NCBI RefSeq assembly: GCF_016811105.1
Contig: NZ_JAFBGM010000001.1
Coordinates: 1,383,126-1,447,125 of the forward strand
DNA from: Aurantibacter crassamenti
GTDB lineage: Bacteria; Bacteroidota; Bacteroidia; Flavobacteriales; Flavobacteriaceae
Length of the DNA: 64,000 bases
Direction of reading: 5' to 3'
The translations under genes were made by a program, and so were the position numbers. Each line of letters opens with the position of its first letter. The first letter of the stretch is position 1. Shown here one piece after another: positions 9,912 through 18,518 of this stretch. A model generated the notes under the pieces. That model worked only from the letters and a program-made list of their open reading frames with translations, was not told the DNA's origin and made no database searches.

Positions 9912-9971
9912 AAAAAGCCTTCAACTTGCGTTGAAGGCTTTTGCGGTCTGGACGGGACTCGAACCCGCGAC
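9912..9971 (-). repeat. Duplicated 3' end of tRNA-Asp plus terminator (attachment-site-like copy)
   Basis: These 60 bases match 15447-15506 at 59 positions; the only difference is in the hairpin loop. On the minus strand the copy holds the T arm, the 3' strand of the acceptor stem and the discriminator base of tRNA-Asp (9944-9971), then the same terminator hairpin (9916-9939) with a minus-strand T run. The D arm and anticodon arm are absent, so this is a tRNA remnant, not a gene. A 3'-tRNA remnant in the same orientation as an intact tRNA 5.5 kb away is the usual footprint of tRNA-targeted integration. Confidence 0.85.
9916..9939 (-). terminator. Terminator hairpin in the tRNA-Asp remnant copy
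   Basis: A perfect 10-bp stem (AGCCTTCAAC and GTTGAAGGCT) with a 4-nt loop. On the minus strand it is followed by a T run from 9916 down to 9912. It lies about 80 bp after the stop of the large minus-strand gene and probably ends its transcript. Four T on the plus strand also allow it to act after the DUF4832 gene. Confidence 0.8.
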
Positions 9972-10017
9972 ACCTTTGTCACCATTTGTTCATATTCTTG
10001 ATAAGAAAAATATTCCT

Positions 10018-13000
10018 TTATTCCTTAATAACTTTTAAAATTTGTTCTGATTTGTTTTGCAACGATTTAATTATGTAAATACCTTTAGGATAAATGGAAA
10101 GGTCTATTTCGGGTTCATGTTCATCAGTTTTTAGAGTTATTATTACACGATTAGAGAAATCTGTAACTATTATCTCTTTATCTCCAATGGGAATACCCGT
10201 TATTCTAAATTTACCTGTGGTAGGGTTGGGATGAACAAAAGCGGAAAGGTAACCATTATTTATTATGGATGTTTGCCATATTCTTGCCTTTAAATTACTT
10301 GATGTTGTATTACTCTCATTATATAAAACAGATACCTGTGTTTGTGATAGTTCATCGTTATATAGTTTAACTTCATCAATAATACCTTCGAAAAATTCAT
10401 TACTATAACCTGACCAACCAATATATCCATTACTACGATCTGATACCTGTCCATCATGAGCGTGAGTGCCAACTAATATTCCATCAATATACCATGACAT
10501 GGTACTTCCGTCGTACGTTACAGCAATATGTTGCCATTGGTTTGAAACAATTGAGCCAAAGTCCTTAATCTCACGACCAGTATCCGTACGTAAAACAAAT
10601 GTAAGCTTACCGTTATGAACAAATGTCATAAATCCTGATGATGTATCGGTGCCAGCAATTGCATGATAACCATTTGTATTAGTTGGATTAATCCAGGCAG
10701 ACAGAGAAAAACCTTCATTCAAGTCATTATCAATATCTGGTAAGTTAATCTGGTCGTCTAATCCATCAAATGTCAACGCACCTGCTATTTGGCCATTTGC
10801 ACTATTGTTATTAAAATTAAAACCATTTATAAGTAGTCCGTCATTTCCTTCTCCACTTATATCGTTTGCAGTTGTACCATTTTGTTCGTCAAATGGCCAA
10901 TAGCCAACACTATCAGGAAGCGGTGTTAAGCTTTCTGAATAAATATCATTGATTTGATTATTCGATAGAGCGCTTTCAAAGATTCTAACATCATCAAGTT
11001 TTCCATTAAAATATTCTTGAGCATAACCTGAATAGCCGATATAGCCTGTGTTTTGATCTAAAAGAGTGCCTGTGTGGTTTAAGGTTCCTACTGGTAATCC
11101 ATTAACAAACCAAGACATGGTATTGCCGTCGTAAGTGACTGCGATATGCTGCCACTGACTTGCAACAATTGTACCATGACTCATTAGTTTACGACCTGTA
11201 TTGGTTTTTAAGGCAAAACCAAGTTTGCCGTTATGGACAAATGTCATGAAACCTTGACTAGAATTAGTTCCAGTAATTCCTTGGTAACCATTAGTATTCG
11301 ATGGATTAATCCAAGCGGAAACTGAAAAGCCAGTTTGCATTCCATCATCGATATTAGGTAAAGTAATATGATCGTTAAATCCATCAAAAGACAAGGCATC
11401 ACCTATTTGGCCATTTGTACTATCATTAGTGAAATTTACACCATTTACAAGTGTTCCGTCATTGTCTTCACCACTCATATCACTCGCAATTGCGCCGTTT
11501 TGTTCATCTAATGGCCAGTGACCAACTAGGTCGCCAGCTGTACCATTATCTTCGATTCCTAAAATCTCAATGGCATTAATGATAGGGTGTCTATTCCCAC
11601 CTACTGCGGTTCTTGAATCAAAATCGATGTTCAGTTGCCCATCGGTAATAGTTACAGTGTATGACTTGGTGAGCACAGCCTCTGCTCCAACTTGGGCGAA
11701 AACATCTAAATTGTCTTCAACTAATGTGCTTTCTAAGTTCACATCGAATACACGACTGCCTATACCGCCACTACCGCCACCAGTAGCACCAAACCAAATT
11801 TCAGCAAAGTGTAAGTTAACGGTATAATCCCCATTGCTTAGTGGAATATCATAGCCCATAATCTCAGATGTGCTGTATCGTATGGATTTCATGGGTGCTG
11901 GAAGTCCTGTTTGCGGTCTATCTAAGGTACTTCCCGTGTCGAAATAGTTATCAGCCATATAGTTGTTTCCATTATAGGTAGTCACAGCTCCACCAGTGTT
12001 GATGCGCAACGCGAAACTATTGGTGTTTGGTTCTGGATTTACCGAAATTGTAACCGTATCTGAAGTGGTTTCAGTTTCATCATCAGTTACGATAAGTTCA
12101 AATATATATGAGCCTTCTTGTAAATTCGAAATTGTTGGTGTGGCCGAAGTTGCTCCAGTGATAGTAGCCGTAGATGGACCTGAATTTTGGGACCAAGAAT
12201 AAGTAATGTTACCGCCATCTGGATCACTACCTGAGCCTGTAAGTTGCAGACTATTATTTGGTAGTGTAGTCGTTTGGTCGGATCCTGCATTTGCAATGGG
12301 AGGGTCTCCAGCTTCAATTTCCAAAATTTCAATGGCGTTAATAATGGGGTGCCTTTCACCACCTACGGCGTTCCTTGAATCGAAATCGATATTTAGAACT
12401 CCATCTGTTATGCTTACAGTGTGAGTCCTAGTTAGTAAGGTTTCAGCTCCCACCTCTGCAAACACATCTAAATTGTCTTCGGCTAATTGACCTTCGATGC
12501 TTACGTCAAAAATTCGGCTACCGGTTCCTCCACTTCCGCCACCAGTAGCTCCGAACCAAATTTCAGCAAAATGTAAGTGCACAGTATAGTCTCCATTGTC
12601 CAACGGAATATCATAACTCATAACTTCAGATGAGCTGTAACGGATGGACTGAAAGGGTTCTGGAAGGCCTGTCTCAGGTCTGTCTAATGAAGTGCCAGTA
12701 TCGTAATGGTTATCGGGTAGATAGTTGTCTCCATTATAATTAACTCCCGTTCCTCCAGTATTTATTCGAATTGCTGTGCTATTTGGAGTCGGATTTCCAT
12801 TTATATAATCTAATGATCGAATACGATACGCCCAGTTTTTCGTGTTATCTGGTCGATTAGGAATTGTAAGTTGACCTCCAGAAGTAGTTGTTAGATCACC
12901 TGCATTTGTCCAACCCCCATTGGTTACATCCCACCATTCAAACCGATAGGGTTCTGACGTTAATAGATTTGTTAAAGTAGGTATGCTATAACTAGTAGTC

Positions 13001-14727
13001 AAAAATCCTAATGCAAATGCCTTATCATCAGATATGGATAAGGTCTGAACGTAGTTCTGGTTGTTGTTTAGATTAGATTCTGCTGCCGGAATCAATCGCT
13101 CATACTCATGGCCAGCATCCAATATAAAACTTTTTAAATGGCCCATGGCCTGTGATTCAAAATTTGTTGTCTGGCCAGTAATTTCTGATACGAATGCACC
13201 CAATGCGTTCACCTGGGGATTGTCTTCTCTAACGATTCTATTCGAAGTTGAAGATGCTGCACCTGCATACCATACATCTCCCCATGCATGGCCTGCCAAG
13301 CCACCACTAAGTACCGAGCCATACATCTGCATTTGCGCCATGGTAGCATCATTTAGACCATTGTTTATCTCATTATTTGAATGTAGACCCCAACCTGGGT
13401 AAAACGGCTCCAAATTAAGGGCAGGTTTCACCGTTGTCGGTTGATTAGGTTGGTCAGGTCGATAATAATATATGTCTGCCAACCATCTATGCATATCTTC
13501 ATCCCTTTCAGCATTACTAACATTTTGAATGTCAAGCGCATCAGGTATATCTCTTTCCCAATTATTTAAAGATGTGTTAAAAGACATTGCAGTTCTAGGT
13601 TGTCCATAAGGCATCCGATTTCCTAGCCTTGCGCTTAATTTAAGGTGTGCAGGTTTTACCAATTCATCTCGCCACTGGGGATAGACATTAAAAGCATTCG
13701 TATCATGGTGCACCCAGCTAAAAATCATGTTGTAACAGCCATATCGTGCCCATAGATAGCGGACATAATTATAAAAGGCATCTTTTTCACTCTGCTGGGT
13801 GCGAAAGGGCCAACGCTCATGCCGTCGTATTGTTTCGAATAAGGTCACAAATCCTTGGTCAGCCAAAAACTGCATTCGTTCGTCAACAGATTGCCAATAG
13901 GTTGGATTGATTTTTTTGTAGTTGACCTCATCATTCCAATGGGTAAATGATTCTGGAGGGGCTTTCATCTCGAACGGTGTTTCTCCGTTAGGACCTACCT
14001 TCATCCTGTCAGTAGCATTTGACCACAATCCCGATTCAGTCCCTGGTTGGTCTCGGTTTCTTCCCAGTTCATCCAAGTAGGTGTCATCCGGAAAACTGGC
14101 AATTACATTAAGTCCATTAAAACCCTGGTTTTTTCTTGCCAAAATATAGTCTTGAAAAGATATATCGGTTATGGTATTTGCCTGATTAAAACCAAACACC
14201 GCGGTCAATGCAGACCAAGAAGTATCTGCCGTATAAAAGAATGGCGCGCCATCGGCATACTCTAAAGTTCGGTTGTTGGCCGCAACTCTTATAAACCCGT
14301 GGTTATTAGGATTTGCACTTGTATTTCCCGCAGGAGTGGCATTAAATGAACCACTTTTCACATTATTCCCTATAAAACCCTGATCTGAATTGGTGACGCT
14401 GCTCTCGTCTATGCTCCAATTCCAAGTTCCAGTTGAAGTAGCGACTAAACGGGCTCGAAAGACATTGCCACCATCCCAGAATACAGGAATCTTATAGGTG
14501 CCTCCAGGCCCCGTTAAATTTACCCAAACATCTACATCCAGATAGGCGCTAAAATTACTATTGTATTGTGCCTGGCTTGTAAATGATACTTCAACTACAT
14601 GCATGACTGGGTAGCTATTTCCTGAAATATAGGGGCTTTTTCCTTGAGCAAAAACCTGTACATTGGAAAAAAAATAAAATATTATTACTAAAATAAGACC
14701 GTATTTGTTAATAAACATTGATTTCAT
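10018..14727 (-). CDS. Secreted multidomain DUF5060/DUF4038 (GH140-like) glycoside hydrolase with malectin, PKD, LamG and T9SS domains
   Basis: 1569 residues. Signal peptide 1-28; DUF5060 beta domain about 33-115; DUF4038 apiosidase-like barrel about 145-510 (HGFIRVAANNRTLEYADGAP, FFYTADTSWSAL); collagen-binding-like beta domain about 520-640; malectin 652-803; PKD 808-897; second malectin 906-1057; two LamG/concanavalin-like domains 1067-1254 and 1273-1461; type IX sorting domain about 1495-1569 (HPNPTTGKFRI, YPKGIYII). The two malectin units and the two LamG units are near-duplicates. Expected to be secreted through T9SS and act on complex plant or algal glycans; GH140 members cleave apiosyl links, but the substrate here is not shown. 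The gene lies alone inside the tRNA-Asp direct repeats. Confidence 0.88.
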   Translation of the reverse strand: MKSMFINKYGLILVIIFYFFSNVQVFAQGKSPYISGNSYPVMHVVEVSFTSQAQYNSNFSAYLDVDVWVNLTGPGGTYKIPVFWDGGNVFRARLVATSTGTWNWSIDESSVTNSDQGFIGNNVKSGSFNATPAGNTSANPNNHGFIRVAANNRTLEYADGAPFFYTADTSWSALTAVFGFNQANTITDISFQDYILARKNQGFNGLNVIASFPDDTYLDELGRNRDQPGTESGLWSNATDRMKVGPNGETPFEMKAPPESFTHWNDEVNYKKINPTYWQSVDERMQFLADQGFVTLFETIRRHERWPFRTQQSEKDAFYNYVRYLWARYGCYNMIFSWVHHDTNAFNVYPQWRDELVKPAHLKLSARLGNRMPYGQPRTAMSFNTSLNNWERDIPDALDIQNVSNAERDEDMHRWLADIYYYRPDQPNQPTTVKPALNLEPFYPGWGLHSNNEINNGLNDATMAQMQMYGSVLSGGLAGHAWGDVWYAGAASSTSNRIVREDNPQVNALGAFVSEITGQTTNFESQAMGHLKSFILDAGHEYERLIPAAESNLNNNQNYVQTLSISDDKAFALGFLTTSYSIPTLTNLLTSEPYRFEWWDVTNGGWTNAGDLTTTSGGQLTIPNRPDNTKNWAYRIRSLDYINGNPTPNSTAIRINTGGTGVNYNGDNYLPDNHYDTGTSLDRPETGLPEPFQSIRYSSSEVMSYDIPLDNGDYTVHLHFAEIWFGATGGGSGGTGSRIFDVSIEGQLAEDNLDVFAEVGAETLLTRTHTVSITDGVLNIDFDSRNAVGGERHPIINAIEILEIEAGDPPIANAGSDQTTTLPNNSLQLTGSGSDPDGGNITYSWSQNSGPSTATITGATSATPTISNLQEGSYIFELIVTDDETETTSDTVTISVNPEPNTNSFALRINTGGAVTTYNGNNYMADNYFDTGSTLDRPQTGLPAPMKSIRYSTSEIMGYDIPLSNGDYTVNLHFAEIWFGATGGGSGGIGSRVFDVNLESTLVEDNLDVFAQVGAEAVLTKSYTVTITDGQLNIDFDSRTAVGGNRHPIINAIEILGIEDNGTAGDLVGHWPLDEQNGAIASDMSGEDNDGTLVNGVNFTNDSTNGQIGDALSFDGFNDHITLPNIDDGMQTGFSVSAWINPSNTNGYQGITGTNSSQGFMTFVHNGKLGFALKTNTGRKLMSHGTIVASQWQHIAVTYDGNTMSWFVNGLPVGTLNHTGTLLDQNTGYIGYSGYAQEYFNGKLDDVRIFESALSNNQINDIYSESLTPLPDSVGYWPFDEQNGTTANDISGEGNDGLLINGFNFNNNSANGQIAGALTFDGLDDQINLPDIDNDLNEGFSLSAWINPTNTNGYHAIAGTDTSSGFMTFVHNGKLTFVLRTDTGREIKDFGSIVSNQWQHIAVTYDGSTMSWYIDGILVGTHAHDGQVSDRSNGYIGWSGYSNEFFEGIIDEVKLYNDELSQTQVSVLYNESNTTSSNLKARIWQTSIINNGYLSAFVHPNPTTGKFRITGIPIGDKEIIVTDFSNRVIITLKTDEHEPEIDLSIYPKGIYIIKSLQNKSEQILKVIKE
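10345..11529 (-). repeat. Tandem LamG-domain duplication inside the large glycosidase gene
   Basis: The segments 10966-11529 and 10345-10911 encode two closely similar LamG domains. Shared peptides include DEQNG near the start, GFMTFVHNGKL, SQWQHIAVTYDG or NQWQHIAVTYDG, and GYIG followed by SGY. The similarity points to an internal duplication that doubles a carbohydrate-binding or adhesion module. Confidence 0.85.
11557..12774 (-). repeat. Malectin-domain duplication flanking a PKD domain
   Basis: The segments 12319-12774 and 11557-12012 encode near-identical malectin-like domains (both contain LHFAEIWFGATGGGSGG and RHPIINAIEIL). They are separated by a PKD domain at about 12037-12306. High identity over about 450 bp suggests recent duplication or gene conversion. 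Confidence 0.85.
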
Positions 14728-15445
14728 TGATTGGGTTTTTAGAGGTTTTTATTTATTTAATATAATTACATATTAATATTTAACCGTTTTTAGGTCATTC
14801 TGATTCATATTATTTGTTTAGTTCAATATTTGCGTCAGAGGATTCTTCTAAATATGACGCGTTAAATATAATAATTTTGTAAGAATTGTAGGAAAAAAAG
14901 CAGTCTCAATAATTTTTCAAGCAATTAGGGAATACTTTGAACCTTGAATTAAATGCTTGCGGCCATATTTGTAATCGGAATTATTACCATTAAGCAATAT
15001 GCTTTTTAATGGAATTTTGTGCTTTTGGAGTAAGTAGAAAAACAATATAATATACTATGACAAATTTGCTATAAATAATGTGGTCTTAAATAACTACAAT
15101 TTGTTTTAAATTGCATAAACCTTGAGCAATTAGAATATTATACACATTGCTTTATATATAATAAACCTATTTTATTTTTATTTGTCAGTTATGAAGGAAC
15201 ATATGCTATAGCTAAATATCATAGGTGTATTGTAAAGATTTATAAGAGAAGGTATTGCGAAATTTATGCATGTGCTTAGTGTTGTACGTGCTATTCTATT
15301 TGTCTATTTTTCACCATTAGTTTTTTTGAATTAATTTGCCCTTTAGAGGTCTTTGTATTAGGTTATTACAATAACAACTAATCGGTAAAATATATTAATA
15401 TTTTAAATGGATGACTACTTTAGAAATATGTAAATACGGTGAATA
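14728..15445. other. Non-coding, AT-rich stretch between the large glycosidase gene and tRNA-Asp
   Basis: About 720 bp with no open frame of useful length on either strand and no recognisable gene fragment. It must hold the promoter of the minus-strand glycosidase gene, but I could not pick a convincing -7/-33 pair. If the flanking repeats are attachment sites, this is where a lost integrase gene would be expected. Nothing resembling one is seen. Confidence 0.6.
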
Positions 15446-15474
15446 AAAAAAGCCTTCAACTTGTGTTGAAGGCT
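15445..15474 (-). terminator. Terminator of tRNA-Asp
   Basis: A 10-bp perfect stem (15451-15460 with 15465-15474) and 4-nt loop, followed on the minus strand by a run of T from 15451 down to 15445. It starts 5 nt past the tRNA 3' end. Confidence 0.85.
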
Positions 15475-15506
15475 TTTGCGGTCTGGACGGGACTCGAACC
15501 CGCGAC
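15447..15506 (-). repeat. Intact-tRNA copy of the tRNA-Asp 3'-end direct repeat
   Basis: The partner of 9912-9971 in direct orientation, identical at 59 of 60 positions. It covers the tRNA-Asp 3' end and its terminator. Identity stops inside the tRNA at the start of the T arm (position 15506), which is where a crossover or the end of an attachment core would lie. Confidence 0.85.
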
Positions 15507-15552
15507 CCCCTGCGTGACAGGCAGGTATTCTAACCAACTGAACTACCAGACC
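15479..15552 (-). tRNA. tRNA-Asp (anticodon GTC)
   Basis: A 74-nt cloverleaf on the minus strand. The acceptor stem is GGTCTGG with CCAGACC and discriminator G. The anticodon stem is CCTGC/GCAGG around the loop CTGTCAC, giving anticodon GTC. The T arm contains GGTTCGAGTCC. CCA is not encoded. The 3' third is duplicated at 9944-9971, which marks this tRNA as a probable integration site. Confidence 0.95.
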
Positions 15553-15703
15553 AATGATTTTATTTGCCTAAGGCTAACTCTGACAACAGTCAGATTCAAA
15601 TCTTGTTCAAATGCTTTTTGCAAAGCGTGTGCAAATATACATTGCTTATTCAATTGCGCAAACATTTTTCTTTAAAATCAGATTAAAATATTAAAAATTC
15701 GTC

Positions 15704-16351
15704 TTAAAGGGGTTTTACCATAATGTCTTTATAGTAAATAACACTGTTTGGATCGTGCCCCTGCAGGGCAAAAGTGCCGCTTGTCAGTACTCGGTATACG
15801 CCATTTCCTTCTCGTAATGGCTTTTCGGGTTCTGTGTAATCAACTACTACAATATCATTTATTTTAATAATTATCCGTTTTCCTTCCACTTTAATATATT
15901 CAGTATACCATTCATCATCTTTTACATACGTTTCTTTTACATCAACAATGCTATATAAACTACCTGTACGTCTCCAATCTCCTTGTGAGTTGTTTACTTG
16001 CACTTCATAACCATGAAGAGGCCAACTTGCTTCTTGGTATTTCGTGTGTATATAGATGCCTGAATTGGCGCCAGGTTTGGTTTTTACTGAAGCTTTGAAT
16101 TCAAAATTTTTAAAATCGTGGTTTTCAACATCGCCAACATAAAATAAATGCGCTTTAGGTCCGGCTACTTTTATAGTGCCATCAACAATTGAAAAGGTAG
16201 CAGCATTTTCGCCAACTTGCCAGCCATCAAAATTTTTTCCATTGAACAAAGAAATCCAACCTTCATTATTCGGGTGGTCTTGTGCGAAAATTGGACTGAG
16301 AAATAGACAATATAATACTAAGGTGCAGAGCGTTTTGATGTTTTTTGTCAT
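15704..16351 (-). CDS. Secreted DUF1080 (3-keto-disaccharide hydrolase-type) protein
   Basis: 215 residues with a signal peptide ending FLSPIFAQ. The body is a single concanavalin-like beta-jelly-roll of the DUF1080 family: EGWISLFNGKNFDGWQ at the start, then GANSGIYIHTKYQEASWPLHGYEVQV and the terminal IYYKDIMVKPL. Some family members act on 3-keto-glycosides made by Gfo/Idh/MocA oxidoreductases. One such oxidoreductase gene lies 4 kb away at 20637, which makes a functional link plausible but unproven. The start is divergent from the hydrolase gene at 16477, with about 125 bp of shared promoter region. Confidence 0.85.
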   Translation of the reverse strand: MTKNIKTLCTLVLYCLFLSPIFAQDHPNNEGWISLFNGKNFDGWQVGENAATFSIVDGTIKVAGPKAHLFYVGDVENHDFKNFEFKASVKTKPGANSGIYIHTKYQEASWPLHGYEVQVNNSQGDWRRTGSLYSIVDVKETYVKDDEWYTEYIKVEGKRIIIKINDIVVVDYTEPEKPLREGNGVYRVLTSGTFALQGHDPNSVIYYKDIMVKPL

Positions 16352-16476
16352 AATGGCGACTTTAATTAGTGTATCAAAGTATAAAAATTATATAGAGCAA
16401 ACAATTCTGTTGAATTATTAGTTAGTTCAATTTTGATAACCAAATTGTCACTATTTTTAAAGCAAAGCAATTTTTG

Positions 16477-17304
16477 ATGTTAAAGAATATTTTACTTTTC
16501 CTATGTTTTGTAATTGGTGCAACCAATCTTGTTGCGCAAGAGACTGAATATGCACTTGAAAAAGACATTCCGTATTATGCAGATGATATCATTAAAACTG
16601 ATACATATATTTCAGAAAGATGCAAGTTAGATGTTTACTACCCAAAAGACGGTACAAATGTGGCGACTGTAGTTTGGTTTCATGGCGGCGGAATTACTGC
16701 TGGGAATAAAAACATACCTGAAGGTCTTTTAAAACAGAATGTAATAGTAGTAACTGTAAATTATAGATTATATCCGAAGGTAAAACAACCTGAATATATA
16801 AAAGATGCCGCTGCTGCCGTTGCGTGGACCTTCAATACTATTGAAAAATATGGAGGCAGAAAAGATGCTATTTTCGTTTCAGGACATTCAGCCGGGGGAT
16901 ATTTAGCAAGTATGGTTAGTCTTGATAAAAGTTACTTAGCAGCATTTAATATTGATGCTAATGATATTGCTGGGTTAATACCTTTTAGCGGACATACAAT
17001 AACTCATTTTACTGTACGAAAAGAACAAGGTATTGAGGGCACGCAACCAACAATTGATAAATATGCGCCATTATTTCATGTACGAAAAGATGCACCGGCC
17101 ACACTTTTAATAACTGGTGATAGAGAGCGTGAACTTTTAGGAAGATATGAAGAGGTTGCTTATTTTTATAGAATGATGAAGGTGGTGGGGCATGAAGATA
17201 TTACACTATATGAGATGGATGGCTATGGACATAATATGGTGTATCCTGCCATACCTATGTTAGTAAAATTTGTATCAGATAAAACCGCTAAAATAATTGA
17301 ATGA
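16477..17304 (+). CDS. Secreted alpha/beta hydrolase (esterase/lipase family)
   Basis: 275 residues. A signal peptide ends near NLVAQ. The oxyanion-hole motif HGGG is at 69-72, the nucleophile elbow GHSAG places Ser138, and the likely acid and base are Asp215 (LITGD) and His252 (GYGHN). This is the layout of BD-FAE or carbohydrate esterases related to acetyl-xylan or feruloyl esterases. Given its sugar-gene neighbours it may deacylate glycans, but the substrate is inferred. The ATG at 16477 is preferred over an immediately upstream TTG. The galM-like gene follows at once. Confidence 0.85.
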   Translation: MLKNILLFLCFVIGATNLVAQETEYALEKDIPYYADDIIKTDTYISERCKLDVYYPKDGTNVATVVWFHGGGITAGNKNIPEGLLKQNVIVVTVNYRLYPKVKQPEYIKDAAAAVAWTFNTIEKYGGRKDAIFVSGHSAGGYLASMVSLDKSYLAAFNIDANDIAGLIPFSGHTITHFTVRKEQGIEGTQPTIDKYAPLFHVRKDAPATLLITGDRERELLGRYEEVAYFYRMMKVVGHEDITLYEMDGYGHNMVYPAIPMLVKFVSDKTAKIIE

Positions 17305-17339
17305 CAATGTTCATTCGTAATTCAACTAAAACAACTAAA

Positions 17340-18518
17340 ATGAAGAAAGTCGTTACCATACTATTAATTGCAGTACTATTTTCTTCTTGTAAACAAAATA
17401 AGAAATCAACAACTATGCAAGATAATACTGAGGCTACATCTAAAAAGAGCTTACATTCATTAAACCCTTCTGATTTTGAAAAAGATATTGATGGGGTGAA
17501 AACTAAGTTTTACACATTGACAAATGCCAACGGATTGGAAGTCACTTTTACCAATTTCGGACAACGATTAATTTCACTTTATGTGCCTGATAAGAATGGT
17601 GATTTTGCTGATGTTGTTTTAGGGCCTGATAAACTCGAAGGATTTATGGCGCCAGGTGGAGCATTTTTTGGTGCAACTATTGGTCGGTATGGAAACAGAA
17701 TAGCCAATGGTGAATTTGAATTAAAAGGAACAAAATATTCACTTGTTGGCAATAACAATGGTAATCACTTGCATGGCGGAACAAAAGGTTTTAATGCGGT
17801 TGTTTGGGATGTAGATGAGCATTCGGATAATTCTATTGTCTTTTCAAGAGTATCACCTGATATGGAAGAAGGTTACCCTGGTAATCTTAAAGTAATTGTC
17901 AGTTATCAATTAACTGATGATAATGAATTAGAAATAGATTATAAGGCTACAACTGATAAAGCAACGGTTATCAATTTAACACATCATTCATTTTTTAATT
18001 TAGCTGGCGAATCTTCAGGCAATGTTAATAAGCACGTAATGATGATTAATGCCGATGCATATACACCAGTAGGTGATGGTTTAATACCTACAGGTGAAAT
18101 TAGAAAAGTAGAAGGTACGGCCTTTGATTTTAGAAATCCGAAACCAATTGGTCAAGATATAGATGCTGAAAACGAGCAATTAAATTACGGTAAAGGTTAT
18201 GATCATAATTTTGTACTGAATAGTCTTCCTGTAAATGCAGACGGCCATGTTTTAGCTGCCAAAGTAGTAGAGCCTGAAAGTGGTCGTACGCTAGAAGTTT
18301 ACACCAATGAACCTGGCGTGCAGTTTTATTCTGGCAATTTTTTAAATGGCACTTTTATAGGGAAATCAAAAAAAGCATATGAGTCTAGGGGTAGCTTTTG
18401 TTTAGAGACGCAACATTATCCTGATTCACCAAATCACCCTGAATTTCCGAGTACTGTTTTAGAACCGGGTGAGAATTATCATTCAGTATGTATCTATAAA
18501 TTTGGAACTACTAACTAA
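17340..18518 (+). CDS. galM: Aldose 1-epimerase (mutarotase), lipoprotein
   Basis: 392 residues. GalM family enzymes interconvert alpha and beta anomers of hexoses. Family motifs are present: GATIGRYGNRIANGEF, NHLHGGTKGFNAVVWDV, the catalytic His region LTHHSFFNLAG, YDHNFVL and ETQHYPDSPNHPEFPST. A type II signal peptide with LFSSC places lipid-linked Cys17, so it acts in the periplasm or at the outer membrane. An ATG at 17301 overlaps the upstream stop, but its extra 13 residues spoil the signal peptide, so 17340 is preferred. It probably forms an operon with the preceding hydrolase gene. Its end overlaps the convergent kinase gene by 8 nt. Confidence 0.92.
   Translation: MKKVVTILLIAVLFSSCKQNKKSTTMQDNTEATSKKSLHSLNPSDFEKDIDGVKTKFYTLTNANGLEVTFTNFGQRLISLYVPDKNGDFADVVLGPDKLEGFMAPGGAFFGATIGRYGNRIANGEFELKGTKYSLVGNNNGNHLHGGTKGFNAVVWDVDEHSDNSIVFSRVSPDMEEGYPGNLKVIVSYQLTDDNELEIDYKATTDKATVINLTHHSFFNLAGESSGNVNKHVMMINADAYTPVGDGLIPTGEIRKVEGTAFDFRNPKPIGQDIDAENEQLNYGKGYDHNFVLNSLPVNADGHVLAAKVVEPESGRTLEVYTNEPGVQFYSGNFLNGTFIGKSKKAYESRGSFCLETQHYPDSPNHPEFPSTVLEPGENYHSVCIYKFGTTN

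Larger units (their letters stand above)
9972..15446. mobile_element. Putative tRNA-Asp-integrated genomic island carrying one large glycosidase gene
   Basis: The interval lies between the intact tRNA-Asp/terminator copy (15447-15552) and its truncated direct-repeat copy (9912-9971). It holds one 4.7-kb gene and about 700 bp of very AT-rich DNA upstream of it. No integrase, recombinase or transfer gene is visible, so it is either a decayed remnant or was moved in trans. The catalytic half of the gene is visibly richer in GC than flanking genes, consistent with foreign origin. The element boundaries and mobility are inference; the direct repeat is observed. Confidence 0.45.

Noticed and set aside
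9944-9971. A second functional tRNA-Asp gene
   Set aside because: Only the T arm, 3' acceptor strand and discriminator are present; the D and anticodon arms are missing.
11570-13402. Several plus-strand frames of 68-113 codons inside the large glycosidase gene
   Set aside because: They are antisense to the malectin, PKD and catalytic domains, which have clear coding structure. The GC-rich half of that gene yields spurious frames.
15439-15675. Plus-strand open frame of 78 codons
   Set aside because: It runs antisense through tRNA-Asp and its terminator, and the peptide is the translation of those RNAs, not a protein family.
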